Below, piece by piece: positions 1-12,740 of a DNA stretch of 64,000 nucleotides (within the stretch, counting starts at the first letter, position 1; the number at the start of each line of letters is the position of its first letter). Location: the NCBI GenBank assembly GCA_039654915.1, contig CM077594.1, positions 104,112,893-104,176,892 of the forward strand, in the 5' to 3' direction. The position numbers and the translations under genes are program-made. This DNA is from Aquilaria yunnanensis (Eukaryota > Streptophyta > Magnoliopsida > Malvales > Thymelaeaceae). Under the pieces are notes generated by a model that saw only the letters and a list, made by a program, of their open reading frames with translations, ran no database searches and had not been told where the DNA came from.

Positions 1-1874
1 GGTCGCTGCTAGATACACCCAACCTTGGCAGCAAGTGTGAAAACAGGACGTCGGCATTTGATCCGTCGTCAATGAGCATTCTCTTGACGTCCCAGTTTCC
101 TATTCTCGCCATGATCAATAATGGGTCGTCGTGCGGAAAAATGACGGCGGAGCCATCCTTTCGGGCCCATTTTTTTGTTGGACTTTGATACTCCATGACT
201 GCTATTTCTCTGGCCTTCCTCTTTCTTTCTGAGGATGGCAATCCCGTCGTAATTGTTTGTATAATTCCTGCTGGAGGTGGGGGCGCCTTTTCGGACTTCG
301 GTTTCTCCGCCTGTCGGAGTCGTAGTCCTCATCTTCTGCCTTTCCTTCCTCTTCTTTTCTCCCTTTCGGGGAAGGCATGCGTAGATAACGCCGAAGTTGG
401 CCCTGTTTTATCAGCGACTCTATATACTTTTTCAATTGGAAACAGTCTTCGGTGTCGTGACCGTGGTCGCGATGAAACTGGCAGAACTTCTTTATATTCT
501 TTCTGTTGTCGGTGGTCATGCCCGTGGCCGTTGAACCTGATTTCCCTGCCTTTCCATTGTCATAAGGATGTTAGTCTTTGTGGTGTTCAGGGGTGTGAAA
601 ATGGGGAGTTTCCTTCCTCGCGTTCTTTGAGGTCGGCCTGCCTGTTCGGTGGGATACTGGGTTTGCTAGCTGGACCCTTCGGCCCGGGTGTGATCTGACT
701 TCGGTCCGCCCATTCTCAGTTCTTCGGCTGTCATGTGCTATTCGGCCCTTCTGTAGAATTCGCCCAGCGTGTCCCGGGGGTCTTTGGAGAATTCGTAAAA
801 CAGCTGCGAGTCCCTCAGAAGGCCCCGTGTCATCGCGAGGATGCGTACTTCGGGCCGAAAGTCTGGGACACTCAAGGCCTCTCTGTTAAATCTCTCGACA
901 TAGTCGCGGATGGTTTCTCCAATTCTTTGCGCTATGTCGAACATCTACACCGGCATCTTTGCCGTTGGCCGACTTCCGATAAACTGCTACGTGAAGGCTG
1001 TGGATAACTCCTGGAACTCCGTGATGGTTCCTGGGGCCAATGAATTATACCAGGCTGTTGCTGGCCCAGTGAGAGTAACCTCGAAGCATTTGCACAGGGT
1101 AGCGTCGTCGGCACCGTGAATCATCATGCTGCGTCTGTACTTGGTAAGATGTGCCTGTGGATCAGTACGGCCATTGTAAGTTTCCAGCCGAGGTACTCTG
1201 AAATCACCTAGCATGGCTGCCTCAACTATGTCTTAGGTGAATGGGGACTCATCCCCACAAAAGGTTCCAGACAGCCTAGCCCAGACGGGTTTGCGGGCCA
1301 CCTGTTTCTCCACTCTGTCCAACCTCGCCAATATTTTCTCCATGAGGATCGTGGCGCTAGGTTCTTCTTCTGGCAGGGGGGATGGTCGGTGCCTCTTCGG
1401 AGAGCGAGTTCGGCGCTGAGGGGATGAGGACCTCGCCTCAGGTGACTGGCTCCTCCTGTGTGTGATTTTGGGTCGTCTTGTCCCCGCTTGTCCCGCGAGC
1501 CGTGCCTCGAGGGGCATGTTTTATGTTGAAGACTCCTCCCGTGAGTCTCCGGATCCTGAACTACGATGAGTTGGTTTAGGACTTTTTTCCCGAGGGTGTG
1601 CTGGCAAAGGAGGCCTTTGGGCTTGAGCTTATTGCGGCCACCTTCGGTCTATTTGTTGTGTCATTTCAGCCACAACAGAACGTTGAAAGTCGCGCAGGAA
1701 GCTCATGGTTATGACCAGAGGGCGCTCTTCCTCAGGCGTGGAAGTCCCTGGGGGGCTTGCTCAGTGGCCGGTTGGACTTCAGGTACGGACGGGGACCTCG
1801 GGAGTCCCTTGTCCTTAGAACGTAGAGTCTCAATGACGGCGACCCGAGGATGCGTTCCCACAGACGGCGCCAAA
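1..1874 (-). mobile_element. Ty3/gypsy retrotransposon internal region, decayed gag
   Basis: Read on the minus strand this is the 5' internal part of a Ty3/gypsy element cut by the left window edge. From about 1517 downward there is a Gag with an Arg/Ser/Pro-rich N-terminus, then a retrotransposon-gag domain (motifs YNGRTDPQAHL, HGADDATLCKCF, GPATAWYNSL around 1180-1000), then a segment containing GETIRDYVERFN (944-738). Further down is a zinc-knuckle-like CxxHxxxGHxxxxC motif near 500-460, typical of Tat-lineage elements. The frame from 1517 to 738 is interrupted by at least three in-frame stops (just before 1214, after 987 and before 944), and a frameshift separates the zinc-knuckle part. 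No protease or polymerase is inside the window. The coding potential is dead; RNA or trans-mobilisation cannot be judged. Lineage assignment is inference. Confidence 0.85.
1853..1873 (-). other. Primer-binding site of the gypsy element
   Basis: On the minus strand the bases just inside the LTR read TGGCGCCGTCTGTGGGAACG, starting two or three bases after the LTR terminus. A TGGCGCC-starting site at this place is the usual tRNA primer-binding site of plant Ty3/gypsy elements. It fixes the LTR/internal boundary near 1874/1875. Confidence 0.8.
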
Positions 1875-2708
1875 TGATGTCTTGAAACATCTTCACTGGA
1901 AGGCATAGTGACCTCCGGGAGGACTTCCTGTGAGGGAGAGCATCTGGAGTTGAAGTTTCCCAGGGGAGTGTGCCTGCAAAGCTCAGAGAAAAGGGTTAGA
2001 AGGTCCCCGGAGTGCTTTTCCGGGGAGGAACCTCCGACGCTCAAGTCAGTTTCCTGATGAGGTAAGAGGGAAGCGCTAGAGTTTTTAGTGGGCTTGCCTG
2101 TGTTTTCTCAAGGAGGAGGAGTCCAACCGTCTTCCAGGATCTGTTTCCTGGTATTTATAGAGAAGCCCAGTCCGTTCAGATGACGACACGTGTTCAGTCG
2201 GATGTTCTCTGAGTTTCTGGGAGTAGGGGGCGAGTAGCCGGTGGCAGACTCCTTGAGTCTTGAACCGAGACAGGTCGTGACAAGACCTGGACGGCGTTGG
2301 TTTGTCAAATCACCGTTTGAGGTGACATGTAGCGTCTGTAGGCGGCATGTCAGAGGCTCCTTAAATGCTCATACCGTACTCCCGAAGTCCCTGGACGAGG
2401 TCGTCCTCTGACGCGGACGGTGCCCCTTCGAGAAATGTGCCCGTAGTTTGGGGAGTTCCCTGATTCAGGGAGATCCTCTTCGGCTTGCAATAGCTGATTC
2501 TCTATCTCCGAAGGCGATCGGTTTAGTACCTCGGGGGGGTTAATAGTGTCCTCGCGTTCCCTGACGCTCCGAGTTCATGTCAGATAGAGGCGATAGCCCT
2601 TCGGCTATCAGAATTGACTAGGTTCTCAGAGAAACCCCTTTTTTGAAGGCCACTTTAATTAGCATCTCTCTGGTTGTTCACCTGAGTTGTTGAGCTTCCC
2701 ATAAATCA
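1875..2708 (-). repeat. 5' LTR of the gypsy element
   Basis: The LTR adjoins the primer-binding site and, written on the plus strand, begins TGATGTC. The outer end is placed at ...AAATCA (2708), giving a TGAT...ATCA terminal pair, and base composition switches there from GC-rich to AT-rich. The inner boundary is firm. The outer one is a judgement because the partner LTR and target duplication are outside the window. Confidence 0.6.
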
Positions 2709-4130
2709 GGTTTGTATAATAGAATTATTGTATACCCTTTTTGTTCCAAAAAATTCAGAAGGATATTCATGCCATTATTAGCAGAGAACATGAAATTTAT
2801 AGTTGGTCTACTTGGTCTTAAATTTATTTTTTGGCCTGAAAACGAGTTTGTGTTCTTTGGTTTGCTATTAATATTTCTGTTTGTTTATTTAGTAATTCAC
2901 ACACACCACACGGCAAGATATTTGAGATCCCTTAGAGAAATGGTTCACTTTTGTTATGGCAAGATAAATTGGTAAAAACTTGACACCTTGGTAGTACTAA
3001 TTAAATTAAATCATTTCAGAATATTTTATTAAATTGGTAAGTATTATTCAAGTGCACAAATATTTTATTAAATATAGTTGTACTAGAATTTTTTTATTAA
3101 ATTGGAAAGTATTATTCAGGTGCACAAATATTTTAGTGAGCTGTTAATTCTTGATAGATTTTTGGAATTTATTTTGTAGAGAATGCTGGATAGATTGTTA
3201 AAAGACATCAAAGTTATTCCATATGAAAAAGATGATGAAGTTCAAGAAAGAAAATGGGCTGATGATGTAGAACTTGGTATGATTACATATTCTTACTTTA
3301 ATTAAGCATACTGCATGTCATTTTTGTATATCATAGTATTTTTGTAACTTAATAACAGTAGGCTAGCCTCAAATACTACTCATGAGTACATTGCGTCATA
3401 CATTTGTGTTCTTCTTCTTGAGATTTATATAAGAGAGTTTTATTACTTACATGTTGTCCTTGTATATGACAGGATCTTGTGGTTGTGTCATGATAATTAC
3501 GGAAAAAATGATAAATTTATGTTGGCTTATGCTACCTATTAATGAATGGTTGTATGTTGGCTATTTGTTTGTTACTTTTATTGCGGTTTATGTATTTACT
3601 GCGGTCAAATTGAATCATCTTATACTTATCTTAGTTTGATGTAAAAGAAGTTATAATATTTTTGTTTTGAAGTTGCTTCTGTTATTCTTTTTGTGTTTCA
3701 TCTATTTGCTTGACTCTTTCCAATTTTTTTTTTTTTTTTGTAGATTTTGGGTGTTGATGCAATAGGATTGGCAGTACCTATGAAGCTTTTGGAGAATCTG
3801 TACTTTGTGGAGCTCCAACTTGTAGTTTTACTTTTATTTCTTAGTAAATGTCTGAATTTCTTAGTAGGAATTGGCATGAATATAGCTTTGAAAAATTCAT
3901 ATTTCCATATCTAAAATTTCTATATGTATGAATTTGTTGTAATTTCTATTAATACAAAAATTTCATTATTTGATGCCTTAAGCTTCAAAATGGATTTTAT
4001 TGCAATTTACGTTAATGATAGTAATATAGTTTTTTTTTTATCCCAAGTTAAGAAATAAATGGACAATGATATGCTGAAAAGGGAAAGTTAATATTTTATC
4101 TACTCCTTAATAGTTGCATTTTGTTCAAAA
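2709..4130. other. AT-rich intergenic DNA with short coding-like islands
   Basis: No gene is recognised. Two short stretches look coding-like on the plus strand: 3181-3280, an open frame with MLDRLLKDIKVIPYEKDD, and 3743-3810, with ILGVDAIGLAVPMKLLENLY after a polypyrimidine-AG that resembles a 3' splice site. They may be exon remnants carried by the CACTA element that ends at 4458, but I do not recognise the protein. Confidence 0.3.
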
Positions 4131-4458
4131 AATGCTAGGAAATTTTAGAGTATAAGGTACATTACCGATGATTTTTTATAGAAAAAGCTACTGAATGCAG
4201 TACATTGGTGACGTTTTTTGGACAAAAATGCTATTAAATATGGTACTTTACCGACGTTTTTAAATAAAAATGTCACTGATTATAAAGCTTTACTTGCATT
4301 TATAAAATGCAAGGAATACCTACAGCCTTTACCAATGTGTTCATAGGCTGCGTTTTTTTCTTGCATTTCCTAAATAGTTGGTAAAGATATCCTAGCATTT
4401 TAAAACGCCAATAAAGGTAAAAAAAAAAACGTTGCCTATGATCCCTTTTGTTGTAGTG
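4130..4458. mobile_element. 3' end of a CACTA (En/Spm) transposon
   Basis: The segment ends with ...CCCTTTTGTTGTAGTG at 4458, the complement of the CACTACAACAAAA terminus of CACTA transposons. Inside it are several diverged subterminal repeats of the type GTAC(A/T)TTACCGA(T/C)G (about 4157, 4200, 4240), as expected for transposase binding arrays. A matching CACTA 5' terminus was not found between 2709 and 4458, so the element is truncated or its left end has decayed. Confidence 0.7.
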
Positions 4459-4479
4459 CAAGAGAGTAAATATAAAGAT

Positions 4480-5610
4480 TTAAGAATTAGAAGCTTAACC
4501 ATTAACTTAATAAAGGCAAAAAAATAAATGAAAATATTAGATAAAATGAATTAGCTTGCACCATACAAAAAAGTAAACAACTCATAATGAGTAAAGTTTT
4601 GTTTTAAAAAATAATAACAAAAAAAATAAGAAAAAGTTAAACAAAGTCACTAAAGTTGATTTAAAAAAATAAGATAAACAAATCATAGTTACAAATATTT
4701 TTCTTTAGACGACAATAAACAAAAGAAACTAACAAAAAAATTAGAGACCAAGAGAACAAATAGAAAGATTTGATGACTTGCACATCATAGTGGATATTTT
4801 TTGTAATAAATTTTAATAATAACAGTATGACATAAAACACGTTACGTGCGTCGAAACAATACATATTTTATTTTTTAATTAAAAACAATTCAATAAAAAT
4901 TTTCATCTCCTATTAACACAAAATATAATTTTTAATATCAATGAAAAAATTCCTCTCAAACTTAACAATTATAAACCAAATTACTTTATTAAACTATAGA
5001 GTTTGAAGTAAATAATTGATGCTACAAATCTTAATAATCAATAATGATAAAAAAATGACAGAAGTACAAAACTATGTTTAATATATATTAATCAATTAAC
5101 ACTTTAATCATTAACTTAATAAAGATAAAAAGAAAAGAAAGTGAAAAAAAAAACTAACTAAAGTCAAATCAACTAGAATCAGGCCAAAACTAGGCAAATT
5201 ATAGTGATTAAAACTTCATTTTAGAGAACAACAATAAAGAAAATCAATAAAAAAATGTTAGGATCAAGACAAAAAATGGAACAACTTTAGGTATTAAGGA
5301 TTTAACAATTGACTTAATGAAGATAAAAAATGACTTAACTAAACAAATAAACAAATTATGGTTACCAATGTTTTACTTTAGAAGATAGTGCATAAAAAAT
5401 AATGAAAAGAAAAGCTTGGGGGACAAGAGAGCAAATAGAAGATGTAATTAAATAATTATAAAATTTGGAGACTAAAATGTAACACGGACGTAACTCAGGT
5501 CCGAAAACAAAGAAATTATAAAACTAAGGACTGAAATAGTGTTTTAACCGAGACAAACGTGAAACAGACCAAAACCAAATAAATTACAACCTATGCCCTC
5601 ATAAAGGCAA
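4480..5610. repeat. Dispersed AT-rich repeat, copy A
   Basis: This segment matches 56360-56955 in the same orientation. Shared landmarks are 'aaaattttcatctc' (4897 and 56386), 'tatgtttaat...ttaatcaatta' (5070 and 56580), 'aacttaataaaga' (5113 and 56625) and 'agagagcaaata' (5428 and 56759). Copy A also has an internal duplication: the 'cattaacttaataaag' block recurs near 4495, 5105 and 5302. No coding sequence or clear termini were seen; the class is unknown. Confidence 0.6.
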
Positions 5611-6909
5611 GCGTCTTGTGAAATTAGATAAAACTCAAAAAAGAGCAAATCAGTGGAACCAATGCCCAAAACCAATTGGCTCATCCAACCCATAACAATG
5701 GCATCATTCATCCAACAGTGACCACTGTTGATATTTAGAAGTTAGTAATAATTTGTCAGGTGTATATAAGCCATCAAGTAATTACTTTTTTATCCTTAAA
5801 TTCAACAACAGTAACAGTTTTAATTTCTTGCTTTTACAGATTAGTGCATGAGATTTGGAAGCAAAATGATTGCGTACGCTTCGACATTTCCTTTTGAAAA
5901 AGATAATTACTGTATGCTAGTATCTCTAAAATATGGTTTTTTTTTGTATTCATAAAATATAAAGTTCAAACATTTTGGAATCGTAAAATTTAACAAGCTT
6001 TTTAGATTGTAATAACAAATATATATTATATATTTATTAATTATTAATCTAATTATACATATATTGTAAAGACGAAATATCAACGGTTATAAATCAAATA
6101 ACAAAACAATTTTCATGTCTTCAATGTAGGGCTTACTCTTTTTTATGCTTTTCTTCAACTGGGCCCTTTTGTATTTAACCCATATAACTCCAATCCAAAT
6201 AGTTTTTTTGATGGGCCATTCTATCTAAATCTTCATTTTAGTATTTTTATTTTAGATATAATAAATAAGTATTATTTTCAATAATAAAGAAGATAATATT
6301 TCGCTCATTTATATTTCGCAACACGGCCTAAAATGTTTTACATTAAACTAGGACTAGGCCTATGTATTTCGACCCCCATATTGGGCCAACTTCACTTTAG
6401 ATTGATCCATTATCTAACTTTTGCATTAAATTTTTAAACATTACATTTTTTTTACATTAAATTTTTATCTAACTTTAGGTTGATCCATTATCTTGGTTAT
6501 CATAAAAAAATTAGTGAACTTGATAATATAATACAATAGTGGATTTTTCTTGGGTCATGGGTTATAGGTCTTTCTTAGTAGATAAAGATGTGAAGAAAAA
6601 GGTTTGGATAAGATATTGCTAAATCCAAAACCCCTCAACATATAAGTTAATTCGTACCCAACTTCCACGGGTAGGCAAGTAACACACTCTTACCCACGGG
6701 TGTGCACGTGCACAAAAACACATAAACTTTAATTTTCTATATATTTTATGTATGCTTTAAAATAATATGTATGTCTACAAATAATTAACAAATAAAAATT
6801 TATAAAATCAGGTAACATAGAAAAAATTACAATAAATTATAACTTTATTTTGAGATAAAATTAAATTTTTTAGAAGTAAATATACTAATTTACGAGGTGT
6901 ATTATGTAG
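5611..6909. other. AT-rich intergenic DNA
   Basis: No open reading frame, RNA gene or repeat boundary could be supported here. Confidence 0.5.
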
Positions 6910-7830
6910 TTGAATTAGTTAAACTCGTAACCTTCCCAAAGCTTTATGGGTAAAGTTGAGTTAAAGTGACCTGGTTTGAGAAATGTAAGGGCAATAAAGT
7001 AATTCTATCATCCTTATTAGTGGGGGCCAAGCTCGGCCAATTATACTTAACCTTATATTTGATTTATCTTATGTCAAAGCGTACTATTTGAACGTCTTGA
7101 TGTAGTTATGTTTCTTTTCTTAATAAGTTGTTATAAAGTATGACGGGTAACTTGCCAGTTTCTTAAAACTTAGAGGGCACATGTGAAAAAATTGACAATT
7201 CAGGAAAGTGGCTGTCAGGTCTATGTCCCTTGGCCATAGCTGCGCTAGAGGGCCAAGACTATGTTTCTAAAACTGATACTTAAAATACTCATACACATCA
7301 TTTTATTTTTTTTATTTTTCCCATACATGTTTTAGTAGCCTAATACTCCACAATAAATCTGTTTTCTTGCATTTCAGGTAAAATTAGTTAAACTCATAAC
7401 AAGTATTATGGGTAACGTCGAGTTTGGATGGCAGGGTTTAGGTAAAGTAAGGGTAGTATGGTTATTTTTGTCTTCTCCATTAATAAGGGTAAGTTGTGCT
7501 AATTGTACTTAGTCTTATATCTAATTTAGCCTATATCAAATCATACTATTTGAACACCTTGAGGTAGCTATGTTTCTCCATTTAATAAGTTGTTATAAAG
7601 TATGTGGGCCAATTTGAATGTTTCTCAAAACCTATAGATATATGAGATAAAATTGACAGTTTGAGAAGTGCAGCCAAGGTCTATGTCCTCTGGCGATACA
7701 AGAGAACTGAAACTATATTCGTAGAGTTAATACTTAAAATATTTATACTTATTTTTTATTTTTCTTATTTTTCTTGTACGTGTTTTAGTAAACTACATAC
7801 CATAGTAAATATGTTTTTTTTTTCTTTAGT
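6910..7830. repeat. Diverged tandem duplication, unit about 465 bp
   Basis: 6910-7376 and 7378-7830 are two head-to-tail copies. Paired landmarks: 'ttagttaaactc' (6916 and 7384), 'tactatttgaac' (7082 and 7544), 'aataagttgttataaagtatg' (7121 and 7581), 'ggtctatgtcc' (7218 and 7678), 'gtgttttagta'-like ends (7328 and 7780). Roughly three quarters of positions agree by eye. No coding function is seen. Confidence 0.75.
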
Positions 7831-8786
7831 ATATATCCTTCTCACTTTCCAATCCAAAATTTTGTAAATAGTGTATAAAGATAAAATTTTGTATCACATC
7901 ATCCTAACATCTAAAGTATACTCAAAGATTTGTTTACTTGTTAAAATGTTTTTGAAATGCCTTACATAATTATCTTAATCTAGATATTCTATAATTCACT
8001 ATCTAATCTATGTTCTATTACTACTATAAATTATATAAAAATTAAAATAATATGTAGTATTAGTAGAATATTGTATTCATTTTGAATATGATTTCTTACT
8101 AATTTACCTGATAACATATGATTCTTATTTATATAATCATGTATTTTTATTTAAATTATTGCGTATACTATCAAGGCACATATTACTACAACTTGATTTT
8201 ACTTGTAAGTGTTTATGTTGGCAAATAAAACAAGCATAAAAAGTACAATTTTTTCCTATTGCAAAAAAAAAAAAAAAAAAGGAAGTACAATTGGTATCTT
8301 TATTACATTAGGTAAAATTTTTTGTTCTTGTTTATTCTTATCACAATAAGATGGACTTTACCTAGGTTAAATGGACTGACTTTTAAATCTTGGATAGAAA
8401 TTTAATTAGAGAAAACATTATTAATTATCATTTGACTAACAAATGTACTTACTTAATGATATAATGATACATAATTAATGATATGCTTAATTAATATTAA
8501 TAATATATTATATGTTGCTAAAAAATTATAAAATGTTTTTTTTTTCATATGGTGAAAATTAGTTTCCAAAATAAAATGATATTAGCTAAAATATATTTGT
8601 CCTAAAAGATAATACTTCTCTTTGTACTAATTGAAAAATGAATTAGGTGTCAACAGTAAATACCAATATTAATCATAAGTGCAAACTTGGTTTATAAACA
8701 TGGAAATATATTATAGATTTAGAAATTATTAGTAAATTTATAAACATATAAATTATTCAGAAATAGAAAATCTATTAGAAATATAT
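7831..8786. other. AT-rich intergenic DNA with a poly-A tract
   Basis: Nothing but very AT-rich sequence; a run of about 18 A at 8263-8280 is the only marked structure. Confidence 0.5.
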
Positions 8787-8791
8787 TATAT

Positions 8792-10187
8792 TGTCAGTGT
8801 TGTGCTCAAAAGCCAATCATAAGATTATTGTATTTTTTGCATATTGAGTAATGATATTTAATTAAAATATTAATCCAGTAATTATGTTTGTTGTTTTGTT
8901 TCTGTGTAACATAATAAATATAATTATAACCCTAGAATAATGATATTCTTAAATGTCTCTAGTCTAGTATTATCGTGGAGCGGGTTACAATAATATATAA
9001 CGATTAACATATGTGAAGACTAATATGAGGTATATAGTCTACATATGGGTACAAGTTGAAGAACTTATGTACTGAACCGACCCACCATGAGAATGTAACA
9101 TGGATCGTTATATGAGTGTCATAAGTGATTCTCATAGTGATCATGGTATATGTAGTATTTTGACCTAAAATCATCAAAGTTCCCTATATGTGAGTATCAT
9201 ATTTTGATACTTCCCTTTGTTGCTCGTAACTGAGTAAACTCGAAGGAGGTCATTGGGTATATCACATATCATGCAAAAGGTTTTGTATGATCAAGATGAG
9301 ATTTGTCCTTTCTATGTAACGGGAGTGATATATTTAGGCCCCTTAATAGAATGAGACTAAGAAAAATGCATGGTCATACTTGGATGAGTTAATATATGAT
9401 ATCAATGTCATCAGTTTAAGTTAGTCTACTCGGTAATTAAGAAACTAAAGATTGAGCTATACAAAATTGATACATTCCATATCTTATGCTTAGTCTTGAT
9501 ATCTTGGACAAAGGAACAATGACATATACGGATAATGATCATAAAGGTTTAGTCAAATCACCGACAATTTTGTCACTCGGATAGTAATGATATGTTGCTA
9601 GATACCGCTTATTACTTATAATCATAAATATGATTTATGATCATTGCTAACGTGGTAAGAGTTTATTAGGTCGCACATATAAAACCTATTTGGATAATAT
9701 GAGTGAATGAGCTAATTTATTTGGGTTATGGTTTCATAATAATCTTGTATTAATAATTAGCCCAAAATTTGACCTGAAATTAAAGCCTAATTGGATTAGG
9801 GCTTTGAAACCCATTAAGCTTGAAAGTTGAGTCTCACTATAAATACATCATATAGTGATAAATTCGTAGCTTTTGCCTTAGCCTCCCAAAAGTTCTAGTT
9901 GCACTCTTTTCTTGTCATTCATTGAAGGACGTAAGCTAGCACTACGGGCGCAAGAGGAATGCATCTACCGGGACATGGTAGAGGCATGATGATCCCGAGA
10001 GGCTTGTGTGGATACCATAGAGAGTTTGAACACGTCAATTATTCAAGTTTTGTGATTCGACCCAACAGTTGAGTGAAAGATCTCAACCGAATTAGGTATG
10101 AAAATTTCGAACACCTGGTGTTTCACTTGGATTCTAGAAAGTTTCGGTTATATTCTGCTGCGCTTGTTTGGCTCCTAAAACCCTACA
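8792..10187 (+). mobile_element. Solo LTR, copy 1
   Basis: This 1.4-kb unit begins TGTCAG and ends CCCTACA, the TG...CA ends of an LTR. It is homologous along its length to 35397-36830. The flanking pentamers are TATAT (8787-8791) and AATAT (10188-10192), a 5-bp target duplication with one mismatch. No primer-binding site, polypurine tract or coding sequence adjoins it, so it is best read as a solo LTR left by recombination. A TATA-like run (CTATAAATACATC, near 9838) and the GCGCAAGAGGAATGC block near 9950 fall where an LTR promoter and transcript start would lie. Confidence 0.8.
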
Positions 10188-12740
10188 AATATATTTAAGG
10201 AAAATGGACTGGAGGTGGCATTAGATCGATATTGTGGTTGATTTGTATGATTTCAAAATCTTATTGGACAATCAAAGAATTTGGCCAACCAGCGAAAAAG
10301 ACATGCTAACATATGTGTCAATTTGAAGGGCAGAGTATAGGCTTTCTAAAATAGATGAGGCAAGTATAGGTTAGGTTAAATGTTGATAGGGTTTTTGTAA
10401 ATTTTCCTTTACAATTTGTAACATTAGTACTAGACTTTTAATAAAATATTCACATGCTGTTTCAATAAAGCGAAATGCAAAAAATCAATCAGTGAATCAA
10501 TCTTCATGTCATTTTTTGTCAACTGGACTATTAGGCATAAGAAACCAGGCAACTTGTTAGCGACCGATTTATGACCGTGTTGTCATGCAAACAACAATTA
10601 AAAAGTTATTGAACTAGTAATAAAATCGGTGAAACTGGGTCGTATCCACATGGATTAAGTGCTAAAAGAAACTAAGTTAGTAGAAAATTGTAAAATAAAC
10701 TAAAAGAAATTAAATGCTTGAATTATATAAAAAGTGATAGATGATCAACCCTATTAACTACTTGCAACTATTAAAAATTACTAATTAAATTCTAGGAAAA
10801 ATTAACACTGACTACTACTTGTAAGCTTAACGAAGTAACTATGAGAAATAAATTCCCCAAGAGCAATTGATCATCTTTGAATCCATTTTGAGTTTGTTCA
10901 CCATTCACCTAAACCGTTTACTAATTTATTATAGATGAAATTACAAGATAATAAATTCCCTCTCCCAATGTGAATTTATTTAATCCCTTTAATATTGAAT
11001 GACAATCCTTTATCCACCCATAATTAAAGGATTATAAGTTTCATGTGATCTATTCATTTTTAGAGACTTGGGGCTTCTACTCCTCAAGTGATTCTAATCT
11101 AGTTTGCCTCTTTTTGCACACAAATCTCTTTTCTGGAAGACAAATTTACATCAAGAAATTAACTTGTTGTCAAAAGTCTCAACAATAAAGTATAAGAGCA
11201 AATCAAACAATAAATTCAATAAATATTCTAAGATTCAAGTGAACAATCATTAACATGTCATCTAATATTCACAATTACTCTAGAAGATAGAAAAATCTAG
11301 CATAATAACGTCTTTGAAACAAAACTAATAAAAGAACTAAAAACCATTATCAATCTAGAAAAATAGAGAAAGGGAAGTAATAAAAGACCAATTTCTCTTG
11401 TTGCTCCAATTTCGTTTAGCTTTGTCTTCTTTCTTTTTTCTTTTTTTTTCCTATGAAGCCTTTGTTCTTCTTCTCCCCAATCTTCTCCTTTGCTTTTTTC
11501 CCCCCTCTTATATGTTGTTGTCCTCCCTTATCTCTATGTCATCTTTTTGCTTCTTTTTCCAAACTCATATTGATGCACATCATTCTCGCTTTAATATGTG
11601 CTGCACTTTGTTTTGCCCTAGGTTTGATGTTGTCACACTAGTTTTTGGTGTGGTTGCTCCACTGCTGCCACTTAATGTCTGATTCTTAGTGTTGCTGCAT
11701 CAAAATGTTGGTGCTGTCACACCAACTTCTAGCAGTTCCAAGCTACTTTTATGCAAGATTTTGTCATGCCTTGAGCTCCAAAAACGCTATCACTTCTTGT
11801 AAATATTTCCTCAACCTACATCAAGACACCAAAGTAATGTTAGAAAATTGCAAATCTTTCATAAATCAAGCTTAATTATGGGGTTAAAACATTACTTTTT
11901 CTATATTTTTCACGTGTTGCAACTAAAATAAAGTCAACTAAAAATTCAGTTGCCCTTTTTGTTAATTTTTCACATTTCTCTTATAGTGTTTAACATTAAA
12001 TTTTGATAGTACTGAATTTTTTTACTTGAAGTCCCATACACAACTTATTTACTCCACCTATTTCTCTATCATTTAAAGTTAATGAATTCATTACTTACAA
12101 ACATGGTTATTAAAGTTGAGATTTGAGTTCTAGAAACCTAAGTTTTTAAGACTCTATAAGCAAAAAATGTGTCAAGTTTTAATAGAAACTTATATGTAGC
12201 TAGAAAGATATAGAGTCTCGATTATAGTCTTATAAACTTAGAAATGGTAAGATTTTATGTTTCTACATTGTTAGTTCATATTTGCTGAAAATTGGATTAA
12301 AAAAAATGATAGAAAACAAATATATCCAAACTCAATCTTTATACAGCCGAACCAACACATTTAGAGTTAAAACAAAAAATAAATGTAAAAATAACAAAAA
12401 AACATAAAGCATTTTCCTATTTTTTTTTTTGTTCATTCTATGTCTTGCTTGATTGCTCTCATTCACTATAAGTTTGATAACTTTGGTCATCAAAATTACG
12501 TAGATGTGGATATATATATATGAAGAAAAGACAATGATGATGTACATGTTTATATAAATGAGATTGATATCTAAATCGATGAAATGGCAAGATAATAATA
12601 TAAATATATGAACTTTGAACATGATAGTACTGATGCTACCATTAGTTATGATGTTACATATAGTCTATTGGATAATTGAGGTGTTCCCAATTTCTTATCA
12701 TGAATTGTGAATTCTATAACTTGTATAATTGTATTTCTTA
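10188..12740. other. Intergenic DNA, probable old repeat remnant
   Basis: No gene is supported. 10551-10700 carries 'aataaaatcggtgaaactgggtcgtatccaca', a phrase I associate with a common plant repeat, but no termini were found. 11395-11690 is T/C-rich and gives open frames that look compositional rather than coding. Confidence 0.3.

Noticed and set aside
195..698. 167-residue plus-strand frame and other long plus-strand frames in 1-2000
   Set aside because: They are antisense shadows of the decayed gag, whose domain signature is on the minus strand.
11398..11682. Hydrophobic 94-residue frame
   Set aside because: Poly-pyrimidine sequence produces Phe/Leu/Ser runs; looks compositional rather than a membrane protein.
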